A stretch of 45,872 nt of DNA from positions 1-45,872 of the forward strand of contig CALUVX010000170.1 in the NCBI GenBank assembly GCA_944324295.1, written 5' to 3'. The translations under genes were made by a program, and so were the position numbers. The notes below the pieces were generated by a model. That model ran no database searches. It was not told where the DNA came from and saw only the letters and a program-made list of their open reading frames with translations. This document shows positions 16,655 to 25,291 of the stretch, in pieces (positions within the stretch are counted from its first letter, which is position 1; each line of letters begins with the position of its first letter). This DNA is from Candidatus Gastranaerophilales bacterium. GTDB lineage: Bacteria > Cyanobacteriota > Vampirovibrionia > Gastranaerophilales > Gastranaerophilaceae.

Positions 16655-18097
16655 ATGGATAATTACACTATGACCAAAATCGTTGCAACACTAGGTCCTG
16701 CAACGTAAACAAAAGAAAAAATCAGAGAGCTTTTAAAAGCTGTCGTAACCATGTTCAGATTAAATTCTTCGCATGGCGATGTTGAAATGCACAAGACAAA
16801 TTTGTCTTACATCAGAGAAATTGAAAAGGAAGAAAAAACTTTAATTCCGGTACTTCTGGATCTTCAGGGACCCAAAATCAGAATAGGAAATTTGCCTGAA
16901 TCAATAGAAATTCATAAAGGGGAAATACTAAAATTCCGCCACCAGCCGGAAATTACAGGAGATATTTTACCTGTAGACTATAAAGGCATGGCAGATGATG
17001 TTACTCCCGGCGAAAAAATAATGATTGACGACGGAAAAATCCAGCTTGAAGTCAAAAAAGTCGAAGACAGAGTTATCTTTGCAGAAGTTTTAACAGACGG
17101 ATTGTTGAAACAAAGAAAAGGTATTAATATCCCTGGCTCTCAAGGCAGCCTTGATGTTTTAACAGAAAGAGATATTAAATTTGTAGAATTTGCAGCACAC
17201 AATGATATTGACTACTTGGGCTTATCATTTGTAAGACAGGCTTCTGATGTAGTAAAATTGAGAGAATTATTGCATGAAAACGGCAACACAACAGCAAGAA
17301 TTATCTCTAAAATAGAAAAACCGCAAGCCGTTGAAAACATTGATTCTATAATTGAAGTTTCAGACGGTATAATGGTTGCAAGAGGCGATTTAGGAATTGA
17401 AATTTCAAACGAAAAAGTACCTATCGTACAAAAAACTATTATCAGAAAAGCTAATGCAAAAAGAAAAGTTGTAATAGTTGCAACACAGATGTTAGACAGT
17501 ATGATTGAAAATCCTATCCCGACACGTGCAGAAACTTCAGACGTTGCGAATGCTATTTTGGACGGGACAGATGCAATCATGTTATCAGGCGAAACTGCTG
17601 CCGGCGCATACCCTGTTGAAGCAGTTGCAATGATGAAAAAAATCGCGGATAATGTAGAATCTTCTCCATTTATGAGAAAAAACAAATTCCCGAGAAAAAT
17701 GATAGAAGAAGAAAAAGATTCTCAAGCAATGGCTATTGGTATGTCTATTGCTGATATGACTAGAAAAATGGATGTTAAAGCCGCAATTGCATTGACAGGA
17801 AGCGGTTTTACAGCATCAATGCTTGCAGAAGCAAAATTGAGCGTACCAATTTTTGCTTGCTGTCCGCACAGACACATTTGCCGTGATATTAAACTTTACA
17901 GAGGGGTTTATCCTATTCCTGTAGATTTCCAGGCATCTATTGATAAAAAATCATTATTAGAACTTGATAAATTTCTTATAGATGGTTTAGGACTTGAAAA
18001 GGGTGATTATGTCGTAATTACAGGTTCAGTTCCTGAGCTTCTGGTTGGCGGCACAAACTTTATCAAAATCCACAAAATCGGACTACTTGGAGAATAA
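16655..18097 (+). pseudogene. pyk: Pyruvate kinase interrupted by an in-frame TAA at codon 18
   Basis: From ATG 16655 (behind AGAAAGGAAG) the frame reads like a normal pyruvate kinase N-terminus, with TKIVATLGPAT, then TAA at 16706-16708 where relatives have serine, then TKEKIRELLKA. The frame then stays open to 18097, giving 480 codons, the full family length. It keeps MFRLNSSHG, the KIEKPQAVENID region, MVARGDLGIE and GTDAIMLSGETA. The largest intact piece would start at ATG 16751 (448 residues) and lack the first strand of the barrel, so it is unlikely to be fully active. A conserved Gly just before VTMFRLN is also Val here (GTC). It could be a real null allele or a sequence error. Confidence 0.85.
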
Positions 18098-18104
18098 CAA
18101 AAAA

Positions 18105-18129
18105 ATCCCCGCTAAGCGGGGATTTTTTT
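18105..18129 (+). terminator. Terminator of pyruvate kinase
   Basis: ATCCCCGC pairs with GCGGGGAT around TAA, followed by a T run, starting eight bases past the stop codon. Confidence 0.85.
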
Positions 18130-18230
18130 AATTAAACAAAATTATAGGCCCTTATAAATTTAAACCGCCCTTCTCTAATAAGCAGGACGTATTTCGACAT
18201 ATTTGGAGTAAACACAATATAAACCCATAT

Positions 18231-18354
18231 AAAAAAAATCCCCTGTTTATAACAGGGGAAAAATTTTGTTTTTTAGGAAGGTAGGAATAGGAATTTAATA
18301 GTCTCTCTCTTATTTAAATACTCTCTCTTTTAATATCGCTCGTATTTATTTGAG
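18231..18354 (-). ncRNA. Candidate small RNA
   Basis: The minus strand has TTGAAC (18383-18388), a 17-nt spacer and TATATA (18360-18365), then about 120 nt with no reading frame, ending in a strong terminator: CCCCTGTT with AACAGGGG (18240-18247 with 18251-18258) followed by eight T. The 5' end can fold as GCTC/GAGC. The middle reads TCCTATTCCTACCTTCCT, complementary to Shine-Dalgarno-like sequence. Apart from this, the 389-base gap between pyruvate kinase and the 18487 gene holds only the pyk terminator and the next promoter. Confidence 0.45.
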
Positions 18355-18425
18355 CAACATATATATAAAGTATATACTCAAAGTTCAATTTCAAAGATTA
18401 CCCAATTTGTTACAAAAATTAATAC

Positions 18426-18454
18426 TTGATTTTATACTTATGTTGAGATATACT
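18426..18454 (+). promoter_or_regulatory. Promoter of the 18487 gene
   Basis: TTGATT (18426-18431), a 17-nt spacer and TATACT (18449-18454). The leader contains GGTAGGAG and, close to the ATG, AGGAG and TAGGA. Confidence 0.6.
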
Positions 18455-18486
18455 AAATCAGGTAGGAGATTATACAGGAGTTAGGA

Positions 18487-18765
18487 ATGTTAGTTTCATC
18501 CATAGCCCGATTTAATGCACTAAATACAATGAATAACGCATCGTTTGCATCAATGCAGGCTGCAAATTCCATGCTTAACGGCGTAAATAATGCACATACA
18601 TTCGGTGGTGAACATGATTTAAGCATGCTTAACAAAATGGATAAAAAACTCAGTCTTGATTTATTGACTAATAAATTACTCTACAATGTAGCTTATCTGC
18701 AAGAAAAAATGGCATCAAAAAACCAAACTCATAAAATTAACAAATCATTAAACATTTTAGCTTAA
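18487..18765 (+). CDS. Hypothetical small helical protein
   Basis: A 92-residue protein rich in Asn, Met, Ala and Leu, with no recognised family. It has a good promoter and several Shine-Dalgarno-like sequences upstream, and ends four bases inside the converging transporter gene. The leader's GGTAGGA could pair with the candidate small RNA encoded on the opposite strand about 100 bases upstream, which is an inference only. Confidence 0.65.
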   Translation: MLVSSIARFNALNTMNNASFASMQAANSMLNGVNNAHTFGGEHDLSMLNKMDKKLSLDLLTNKLLYNVAYLQEKMASKNQTHKINKSLNILA

Positions 18766-19934
18766 TCGTTTTCTTTTTTAAATAACTCTTTTACAAGAAT
18801 GGAACATACAGCAGGGATTATTGAAACAAATAAAAGTACATTTGTTATTCCGAATTTTTCGGCAACAAACCCCAGCATTGACATAACAATCGCAACTATG
18901 CCCCAAGAAAATCCGTTTATAAAACCTGAAATTATACTTTTATATTCAGGTAAAACATTCTGAGCCATAATCATGGTTACGGGAGTTGCCATCATTGTTA
19001 TAAATCCCATTACTACAAATACTAAGAGAGAAAGTGTCGGATGAGAAGAATATAACAAAATAAACAATATCATTAAAGGTAATGTAGATATCATTGAAAT
19101 ATAAAATACGTTTGCGGCCCCGATTTTCTTTTCAACAAAACTACTAACCAATGAACCTATTCCGCCGGCAAAAATAAACAGAAAAAGGGCCATACCAATA
19201 TAAAACGGCTTATACCCCATATTTTTCCACAAAAACGGTAATAATATAAAACAGGCCGACATAATCATGGTCTTAAGCATTGCAATAATATTTAAAATAT
19301 TAAGTTTTCTATTTGTTAAAATTCTTCTAAATGCCGTTTTGAAATCAATTTTTGAAATTACCGGTTCAACCAGAGATAATTTTGGAACGCAACTAAACAT
19401 TACAAAAGCCCAGAAAAATCCAAATATAGTCATTAAGGGCATTTTAGGCATACCCAAAAATTGAGTTATTGCGGAAGAAACAACAGGACCGCAAGAATAT
19501 CCTAAAGTTCCCATAGCGACAAAAACTGCCATCGATTTTCCTGCATTTTCTTTATCAGCAAACCTGGAGGCAAATCCCAAGGCCTGAGGATGAAAAAGAC
19601 TTGAGCCTATACTGCCGATTATTATAAATAATACTAAAATAAAAGGATTATGTGCTAAAGCTGATAACGGGATAAATATTGAAGATAAAATTAGTCCCCA
19701 GAATATAAAAGAACGTTTTACAATATTGTCAGCAAAATAACCAAACAAAGGCTGAAGCAAAGATGAAAAAATATGAGAAATTGTCAATATAATTGTAGCA
19801 GCAGCCATTGATATACTGATTTTTGCAGCAATAAACGGCATAATTGGATTTAATACGCCGGTATATATATCATTTATAAAATGTGCTCCGCTTAACCATA
19901 CCAGAGCCTTTTTATTTTGGGGCAATTTAGTCAT
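18762..19934 (-). CDS. MFS transporter, fosmidomycin-resistance (Fsr) type
   Basis: A 390-residue inner-membrane protein with about twelve transmembrane helices. The start HFINDIYTGVLNPIMPFI matches the H-x-x-N-D-x-Y signature of Fsr-type major facilitator proteins, and GSSLFHPQALGFASR matches their conserved loop between helices 4 and 5. Relatives export fosmidomycin and other small compounds by proton antiport. The substrate here is unknown. It follows lgt on the same strand with a 37-base gap, so it may be read from the same transcript. Confidence 0.85.
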   Translation of the reverse strand: MTKLPQNKKALVWLSGAHFINDIYTGVLNPIMPFIAAKISISMAAATIILTISHIFSSLLQPLFGYFADNIVKRSFIFWGLILSSIFIPLSALAHNPFILVLFIIIGSIGSSLFHPQALGFASRFADKENAGKSMAVFVAMGTLGYSCGPVVSSAITQFLGMPKMPLMTIFGFFWAFVMFSCVPKLSLVEPVISKIDFKTAFRRILTNRKLNILNIIAMLKTMIMSACFILLPFLWKNMGYKPFYIGMALFLFIFAGGIGSLVSSFVEKKIGAANVFYISMISTLPLMILFILLYSSHPTLSLLVFVVMGFITMMATPVTMIMAQNVLPEYKSIISGFINGFSWGIVAIVMSMLGFVAEKFGITNVLLFVSIIPAVCSILVKELFKKEND

Positions 19935-19971
19935 ATTCAGATTTAATGATAAACAGAGTTAAAAATCAATA

Positions 19972-20760
19972 TCAAACGGCTTTATCTTTGTAAATAATAA
20001 CAATCATAAATAATGCGGCAAATACAATTAAAGCAAGAGACATTATCTGGGCAACCGGAATACCGTTAATATTAAGAACGCTGTCTATTCTTAAATGTTC
20101 AACAAAAATTCTTACAAAAGAATATAAAATTAAGTAAACACAGGCAATCATACCGGGATGTTTTGACAACTTTTTAAACGTACAAAAGAGAAGTATAAAA
20201 ATTACTAAATCCAAAACACTCTCATACAAAAAAGCCGGATGAAAATATTCATAATTAATGAATTGTATTGGTCTGTGCTGAATTGGAATATACAATTTCC
20301 ACGGCAAATTAGTCGGAGTTCCGAAAGCTTCCGAATTAAAGAAATTTCCCCAACGACCTATGCATTGGCCAAGAGCTGTCCCGCACAAAAAAACATCAAT
20401 TAGCTTTAAAAAAGACATTTTATAAATTTTTGAAAAAACAAATAAAGATACAATTCCAACAATAATCATTCCATGGATAGACAGCCCGCCTTGTCTTATA
20501 TAAAAAATTTCCAGAGGATGATTTAAATAATAAGAATAATTAACACAACAATAGTATAATCTTGCACCGATTATACCAATAATTATAATAAAAGGAGCAA
20601 AGTCTATAATTTTTTTTGCATTTACATTATCATAAAATGTTTTATACAAAAAATATGCAGTATAAACACCTGTTAAAATAGCAAATGCAAGAATAATTCC
20701 ATAATAATATACAGGAAAACCCAAAATACTAAACGCAACATCACCCGGTGATTGAAACAT
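19972..20760 (-). CDS. lgt: Prolipoprotein diacylglyceryl transferase
   Basis: A 262-residue polytopic inner-membrane enzyme with about seven helices. The Lgt signature region is present: RQGGLSIHGMI (conserved His and Gly) and GQCIGRWGNFFNSEAFG (the Arg and Asn of the catalytic signature). It moves diacylglycerol from phosphatidylglycerol to the lipobox cysteine of preprolipoproteins, the first step of lipoprotein maturation. It starts two bases after the upstream TPR lipoprotein candidate, forming a tight two-gene unit. Secure assignment. Confidence 0.96.
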   Translation of the reverse strand: MFQSPGDVAFSILGFPVYYYGIILAFAILTGVYTAYFLYKTFYDNVNAKKIIDFAPFIIIIGIIGARLYYCCVNYSYYLNHPLEIFYIRQGGLSIHGMIIVGIVSLFVFSKIYKMSFLKLIDVFLCGTALGQCIGRWGNFFNSEAFGTPTNLPWKLYIPIQHRPIQFINYEYFHPAFLYESVLDLVIFILLFCTFKKLSKHPGMIACVYLILYSFVRIFVEHLRIDSVLNINGIPVAQIMSLALIVFAALFMIVIIYKDKAV

Positions 20761-20762
20761 AC

Positions 20763-21353
20763 TTATCTCACCGTGTGTTTAGCCAAAAGCATTTCAAGCT
20801 CTTTTATTTTATCTTCAACATAAGACTTATCATCAGGGGTTCCGCTCTTATCAAGATAAATTCTGTAATCGGAAATTGCATTGCCCAAAAGAGAAGTCAG
20901 CATTTTTAAACTATTTTCAGAAAGTTTACGCTCCTCCAATTCAGAAACAGTATCATCGTCTTCATTTTCATCAGGCTTTTTCAGAGTGTCGTCATCATTA
21001 ACAACTATATCCCCGGATATAATATCTTTTGCAAGATTTTCCTCACAAACAGCAAGAGAATAGTAAGCATCCGGGAAATCCGGATTTAATTTTATCGCAT
21101 CATTATAAGCTTGAATAGCATTTGCATAATCTTCTGCCTTTGTGTAGGCAACAGCAAGATTATAACGAGTTTCAAAAACACTTCCGTCTAAATCAACACT
21201 TGATTTCAAACGTTCTATAGCAGATATGTAATCTCCTTTATCCATAAAATCTTTTGCTTTATTGTTAAGTTCCTGAACCGCAAAGTTATTTATGCATGCT
21301 GTAGAAACAACAGAAATAAACAAAATAGCTGCTAGTAAAAAAGCTTTTTTCAT
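20763..21353 (-). CDS. TPR-repeat protein, possible lipoprotein
   Basis: A 196-residue protein with a hydrophobic signal segment (1-20) ending VVSTAC. The Cys could be a lipidation site, though Ser at -3 departs from the usual lipobox. Two or three TPR units follow (about 25-110) with AIERLKSSVDLD and AIQAYNDAIKLNP, then an acidic linker with an EDDD run and a helical C-terminus. Its position immediately before lgt supports lipoprotein status. It probably acts at the cell envelope as a protein-binding scaffold. Confidence 0.75.
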   Translation of the reverse strand: MKKAFLLAAILFISVVSTACINNFAVQELNNKAKDFMDKGDYISAIERLKSSVDLDGSVFETRYNLAVAYTKAEDYANAIQAYNDAIKLNPDFPDAYYSLAVCEENLAKDIISGDIVVNDDDTLKKPDENEDDDTVSELEERKLSENSLKMLTSLLGNAISDYRIYLDKSGTPDDKSYVEDKIKELEMLLAKHTVR

Positions 21354-21465
21354 GCTATAATCAACCTCATAAAATTATTTGTGATTTTTATTATAAAATA
21401 ATCCGAAAATTTTGGCAAATATTTATATAAATAAAAGTTACAAATATGAACATGCGAGGTTAAAT

Positions 21466-21729
21466 ATGTCAGAAGACAAAGTTATTAAATTAGGAGCAAA
21501 ACGGGAAAAATCTGCAGAACATCACCACCACGAAGAAGATGATCTTGTTTATTGCAGTTTTTTCGGCAGACCAAATACACAGGTGCTAAAAATGGTGCAA
21601 GGCCCCGGAGTTAATATATGTTCGGAATGTGCTATGATTGCCGTCCAATATTTAATTTTAAATGACAGAATGCCGTCCGCCGAAGCACAGGCAATATTAG
21701 ACGCTTTCTGGGGAAAGGCTCGTAAATGA
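21466..21729 (+). CDS. Stand-alone ClpX-type zinc-finger protein
   Basis: An 87-residue protein carrying only the N-terminal domain type of ClpX (zf-C4_ClpX): CSFFGRPNTQVLKMVQGP, then VNICSECAMIAVQYL. The domain in ClpX dimerises and binds substrates and adaptors. One of the four zinc-binding Cys is replaced: the first CxxC reads CSFF (Cys30 kept, Phe33 instead of Cys), while Cys52 and Cys55 remain. A run of four His at 19-22 just upstream could help bind metal. I chose the ATG at 21466 with GCGAGG upstream over a TTG 54 bases earlier. It overlaps the next gene by four bases (ATGA). Confidence 0.75.
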   Translation: MSEDKVIKLGAKREKSAEHHHHEEDDLVYCSFFGRPNTQVLKMVQGPGVNICSECAMIAVQYLILNDRMPSAEAQAILDAFWGKARK

Positions 21730-23240
21730 GAGAAATTCAGGGACTTAATCCGTTTGAGATTAAAGCTGAAATGGCCAGAATATTTGAGACTCTAAAGGGT
21801 GTCAGCGATTTTGAAAATTATGAAGTTCATTTCCGCACACTTGACGCACAAAATGACAAAACTATAATTATTAAACTGCTTTTTAAAGAAATAAATAATA
21901 AAAACCACAATGCGCTGCTTTTAAAGTTTTTGCTTCTACGGTATGGCAAAAAAGAAGAATTAAGCGAGCACATGTGGAGTATTATAAAAAGCAATATGAG
22001 TTCAAATCAGGCCAAAATTTTTGCACTTGATTTGCTTAGAGATATTGATACTAACTGGTCATACGAGGAATGCGGGAAATATTTGGATAACCCTGATGAG
22101 CTTATTGATTCGGATACAAAAAGAATTCTGGATAATGCCATAATTAATCCCGAAGTTCAAATTGATTTTCTTGATTTTTTAAGTTCGCTTTCAGAAGACG
22201 ACAGAGTAATTCTTTTGAAATCATTAGGTAATGACTATAGTAAAGATGAACTTGCTAATATGCTTGTTCCTGTATTTTTGTCAATGCCAGAAACAGAAAC
22301 CGGCAAAACTGCTCTTGAAATTCTGGGGAATTCAAAGTCCCAGCTTGCATATCACGCATTAAACAGTGCGCTTGATTTTGTTGATGAAAATCTTATACCG
22401 GCAATACGAAAAAATTTATCTGTTCTCAAACTTGCAGGAATACGAGAAGATAACTCTCTTGAATTTTACAAAGATATTTTAAAAAATTCAAAACCTTATA
22501 AATTTTGCATAACATACCCTGACGGACACGGAAATCAGGCAATAATAATTTCAAGAATTAACAAATCCGGAAAGGTTCAATTTGTCGCAATTGTAATAGA
22601 TGATTACAAGGGTATCAGGGACTGTTTCGGATTTAACGAAATTTCCAAGTTTGAATGTAATGCAATTATAGAACGCTTTTATAGAGGCCAGAGAGCACTT
22701 GAGCTTGAACCGGGAATTTTAAAATCAATACTTGAAAATGCAGAAAAATTATCTCATCACAAAATTCCCTATGAATATATATGCTGGAGAAATCTTCTTG
22801 CAGATATTGAGGCTCTGCCTTTAAAATTAAATTATAAAATAAAACAGCTTTCACAAAAAGAATTTGAAAATATATTAAAATACGACTTTACCGATTACTG
22901 GTTCTTAAACAGCAGTTATAGCGATGAGTTTGAGGAATTTATAAAGAATATTGATAAAATTTCAACAGATAAATTCGAGCAGTTTATTGACGAAAATCTT
23001 GAAAAAGTATTTTTTCCGGAAGAATACAGGATTTGGACTGAAAGAATCTTAAACTGCGCATTACTCAAACATCTTGCCGGAGATGAAAAATCTGCACAAA
23101 ATTTATATTCTTTATATAATGATAAAAAACTCGTAAGAGAATTATTCAAAAATATTCTGAGAAAAAGCATATACGAACACTATTTTGCTGTAAAGGATAA
23201 TGTTCGTGTTCAACAAATAGAAGATATGTGGGTAAAATAA
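21726..23240 (+). CDS. Hypothetical protein, all-helical, possibly HEAT-like
   Basis: A 504-residue soluble protein. The first 240 residues look like paired helices reminiscent of HEAT repeats. Residues 255-300 hold a beta-like segment (CITYPDGHGNQAIIISR, then VQFVAIVIDDYKGIRDCFG), and the rest is helical and acidic. No catalytic motif is evident. The start overlaps the stop of the zinc-finger gene in ATGA, and the stop is one base before ruvX, so it is translationally embedded in the operon. The partner or role is unknown. Confidence 0.75.
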   Translation: MREIQGLNPFEIKAEMARIFETLKGVSDFENYEVHFRTLDAQNDKTIIIKLLFKEINNKNHNALLLKFLLLRYGKKEELSEHMWSIIKSNMSSNQAKIFALDLLRDIDTNWSYEECGKYLDNPDELIDSDTKRILDNAIINPEVQIDFLDFLSSLSEDDRVILLKSLGNDYSKDELANMLVPVFLSMPETETGKTALEILGNSKSQLAYHALNSALDFVDENLIPAIRKNLSVLKLAGIREDNSLEFYKDILKNSKPYKFCITYPDGHGNQAIIISRINKSGKVQFVAIVIDDYKGIRDCFGFNEISKFECNAIIERFYRGQRALELEPGILKSILENAEKLSHHKIPYEYICWRNLLADIEALPLKLNYKIKQLSQKEFENILKYDFTDYWFLNSSYSDEFEEFIKNIDKISTDKFEQFIDENLEKVFFPEEYRIWTERILNCALLKHLAGDEKSAQNLYSLYNDKKLVRELFKNILRKSIYEHYFAVKDNVRVQQIEDMWVK

Positions 23241-23241
23241 G

Positions 23242-23646
23242 ATGTATAAAGTAATGGCACTTGATATTGGGACAAAAAGAATAGGAGTTGCACTGAGCGA
23301 CTACCTTCTTATGCTTGCAAACGGCCATTCCTGCATACAGCGCCACCCAGAAGATAAAGCTATTGAAGAAATTCAAAAAATAATAAAAGAAAATAATGTA
23401 AAAAAATTAGTTGTCGGAATTCCCTACAATATGGACGGAACTCTGGGAGAACAAGCTAAGGATTGTAAAGATTTTGCATCAAAAATTCAAGGAATTGAAA
23501 CATCTTTTGAAGACGAAAGATTAACGTCTGACACGGCAGAGGAGAATTTACGAGCAAAAAAAATAGACTTTAGAAAAAACAAAGGACTGGTTGATATTGA
23601 AAGTGCTTGTATTATACTGGAACAGTACCTTACAAGAATAAAATAA
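23242..23646 (+). CDS. ruvX: Putative Holliday junction resolvase / pre-16S rRNA nuclease YqgF
   Basis: A 134-residue RNase H-fold protein of the YqgF family. It begins with ALDIGTKRIGVALSD, which carries the first catalytic Asp, has KLVVGIPYNMDGTLGEQA near residue 55 and DERLTSDTAEE near residue 93, and ends with the conserved D-x-E-S-A-x-x-I-L region that supplies the last acidic ligand. YqgF matures the 5' end of 16S rRNA in E. coli and resembles RuvC resolvases. It is followed by a DUF1292 gene, the same neighbour as in many Firmicutes. Confidence 0.93.
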   Translation: MYKVMALDIGTKRIGVALSDYLLMLANGHSCIQRHPEDKAIEEIQKIIKENNVKKLVVGIPYNMDGTLGEQAKDCKDFASKIQGIETSFEDERLTSDTAEENLRAKKIDFRKNKGLVDIESACIILEQYLTRIK

Positions 23647-23662
23647 AGAAAGGAAAATAAAA

Positions 23663-23923
23663 ATGGCAGATGAAGATCAAATAATTGAAACGATTGACGA
23701 AAACGGTAACGTAATTAAATTTGAATTATTCGACATTGTAGAAGTTGATGAACAGGAATATGCTCTTTTACTTCCTGTAGAGGAAGAAGAAGGTGATGAA
23801 GTCGTTCTTATGAGATTGTCAAAAGATGGAGATGAATACTTATTTGAGACAATTGATGACGATGAAGAATTCGACAAAGTCGCAGAATACGTAGAAAATA
23901 TGGAAGATGAAGACGAGGAATAA
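23663..23923 (+). CDS. DUF1292 (YrzB-like) protein
   Basis: An 86-residue very acidic protein matching DUF1292: IIETIDENGNVIKFELFDIVEVDEQEYALLLP followed by VVLMRLSKDGDEYLFETI (described here in two pieces). Family members sit beside ruvX in Firmicutes and have no established activity. The Shine-Dalgarno sequence AAAGGA is clear. The next gene starts four bases after the stop and uses GAGGAA inside this gene as its own ribosome-binding site. Confidence 0.85.
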   Translation: MADEDQIIETIDENGNVIKFELFDIVEVDEQEYALLLPVEEEEGDEVVLMRLSKDGDEYLFETIDDDEEFDKVAEYVENMEDEDEE

Positions 23924-23926
23924 ATT

Positions 23927-25291
23927 TTGTTTGAAAAATTCACGGAAAAAGCAATAAATGTCGTAAGTACTTCTCAAAGACTGGCAAAAGAAGCCGGAGC
24001 TTCTAAAGTTGCTCCGGAATATCTTCTGCTTGCACTTTTTGATGAAGCTAAAGGAATTTCACTGAAAATCTTTAAATCTTATGATATAACTCATGAAAAA
24101 CTGAATACGGAAATACAAAAATATTTGGTTTTAAATCAACAAAGAGGTCCGCAGCCGGCCAATTTGCCCTTTGATAACGAATATAAAGAGATATTGAAAA
24201 AAACTCTTGATTTGGCAAATAAATCCGGTCATCAGACAATTTTGTATGAACATCTGTTTCTTTCCGTGATTTCTGACAAAAAATCCAATAATGTCAAAAT
24301 TTTGGAAGATCTTGGATTTGATATTTACAAGTCAAAATCTCTTCTTGAAAAACTGGTTCAGAAAAAAATCAAACGGCTTTATCACCCTGAAATAGATGAA
24401 AATAAACCGTCAGAAGAAAATAAAGCTCAGGAAACGGATAATATATTTAACAGCAAAGAATCAGAAAAAGTATTTGAACGTGCCGTCGCAAAATTGTCTA
24501 CATCAAATTATGAAATACTGGGGACTGAACAGATAATATCTTCAATTCTGGAAGACAAGGACTCAGAATTAACAAAAATATTCGCACAATATGGTGTTAC
24601 AAGCGAAAATTTTGAAGAAAAACTTGCTAAGATTCAGTCAAGACAGGCGGAATACGAAGGACGGCAAATTATATTTACGCCAAATGCTTTTACAACAATG
24701 AACATGGCTTTGCAAACAGCAAAAGAACTCGGTTCATCAGTAGTTCTTCCGGAACATATCGTCCTTGGTTTATTAAAAACAAAACGCGGGATTGCATACG
24801 AAATTTTAAAAGAACTGAAAATCCAGGATGATGATCTTGCACACAGTATCATTAAACCGATTGAAAAACAAATGCCCGAAACTCTTACGATTTTACGTCT
24901 TGCCAAAGAAGAAGCACGAAGACTAGGACGTAATATTGTCGGTACTGAGATGTTTCTTCTGGGCATTATTGGAGAAGGCACAGGAATCGGCGGCCAGGTG
25001 CTTGCAGAACTTGAAATAACAATAAAAGATGCAAGAACTATTGTCGAAAATATGATAGGTTTCGGTAATGAATATTATGACAGGGAAATTATTTTTACCG
25101 AACGGGCTAAAAGAGTCCTTGAAAAAGCTTGGGAGCTTGCGAAAAAAGATAACAAAGAAAAAATCGAATCAGCACACATGCTTCTGGCTTTGACAACAGA
25201 ACCGGATTCACTGGCAATGAAAGTTCTTGAACAACTTGGAGTCGATGCTGTAGAAATTAAAGAAGGAGTAAAAAAATTTCAGGAAGCATAA
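23927..25291 (+). CDS. Stand-alone Clp N-terminal (Clp R) domain repeat protein
   Basis: A 454-residue protein built from three Clp-N double-repeat domains (about 1-150, 175-300 and 310-454), with no AAA+ ATPase. Clp-N markers include MFEKFTEKAINVVSTSQRLAKE, the recurring E-x-L-L-L-A-L motif and VLPEHIVLGLL. In ClpC and ClpA the single copy of this domain binds adaptors and substrates. The start is TTG at 23927 with GAGGAA upstream. The gene's end carries the ribosome-binding site and start of tilS. The lack of an ATPase suggests an adaptor, scaffold or decoy for a Clp machine encoded elsewhere. Confidence 0.85.
   Translation: MFEKFTEKAINVVSTSQRLAKEAGASKVAPEYLLLALFDEAKGISLKIFKSYDITHEKLNTEIQKYLVLNQQRGPQPANLPFDNEYKEILKKTLDLANKSGHQTILYEHLFLSVISDKKSNNVKILEDLGFDIYKSKSLLEKLVQKKIKRLYHPEIDENKPSEENKAQETDNIFNSKESEKVFERAVAKLSTSNYEILGTEQIISSILEDKDSELTKIFAQYGVTSENFEEKLAKIQSRQAEYEGRQIIFTPNAFTTMNMALQTAKELGSSVVLPEHIVLGLLKTKRGIAYEILKELKIQDDDLAHSIIKPIEKQMPETLTILRLAKEEARRLGRNIVGTEMFLLGIIGEGTGIGGQVLAELEITIKDARTIVENMIGFGNEYYDREIIFTERAKRVLEKAWELAKKDNKEKIESAHMLLALTTEPDSLAMKVLEQLGVDAVEIKEGVKKFQEA

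Noticed and set aside
16706-16708. Recoding or read-through of the pyruvate kinase TAA
   Set aside because: The other genes in the window whose ends I examined use TAA, TAG or TGA as ordinary stops, and no recoding hairpin follows. Mutation or sequence error is simpler.
17212-17685. A 157-codon minus-strand open frame
   Set aside because: It is the antisense of a conserved part of pyruvate kinase, with no promoter or start signal.
21412-21465. Longer start of the zinc-finger protein at TTG 21412
   Set aside because: The additional 18 codons have no ribosome-binding site and no similarity to ClpX starts; ATG 21466 has GCGAGG upstream.
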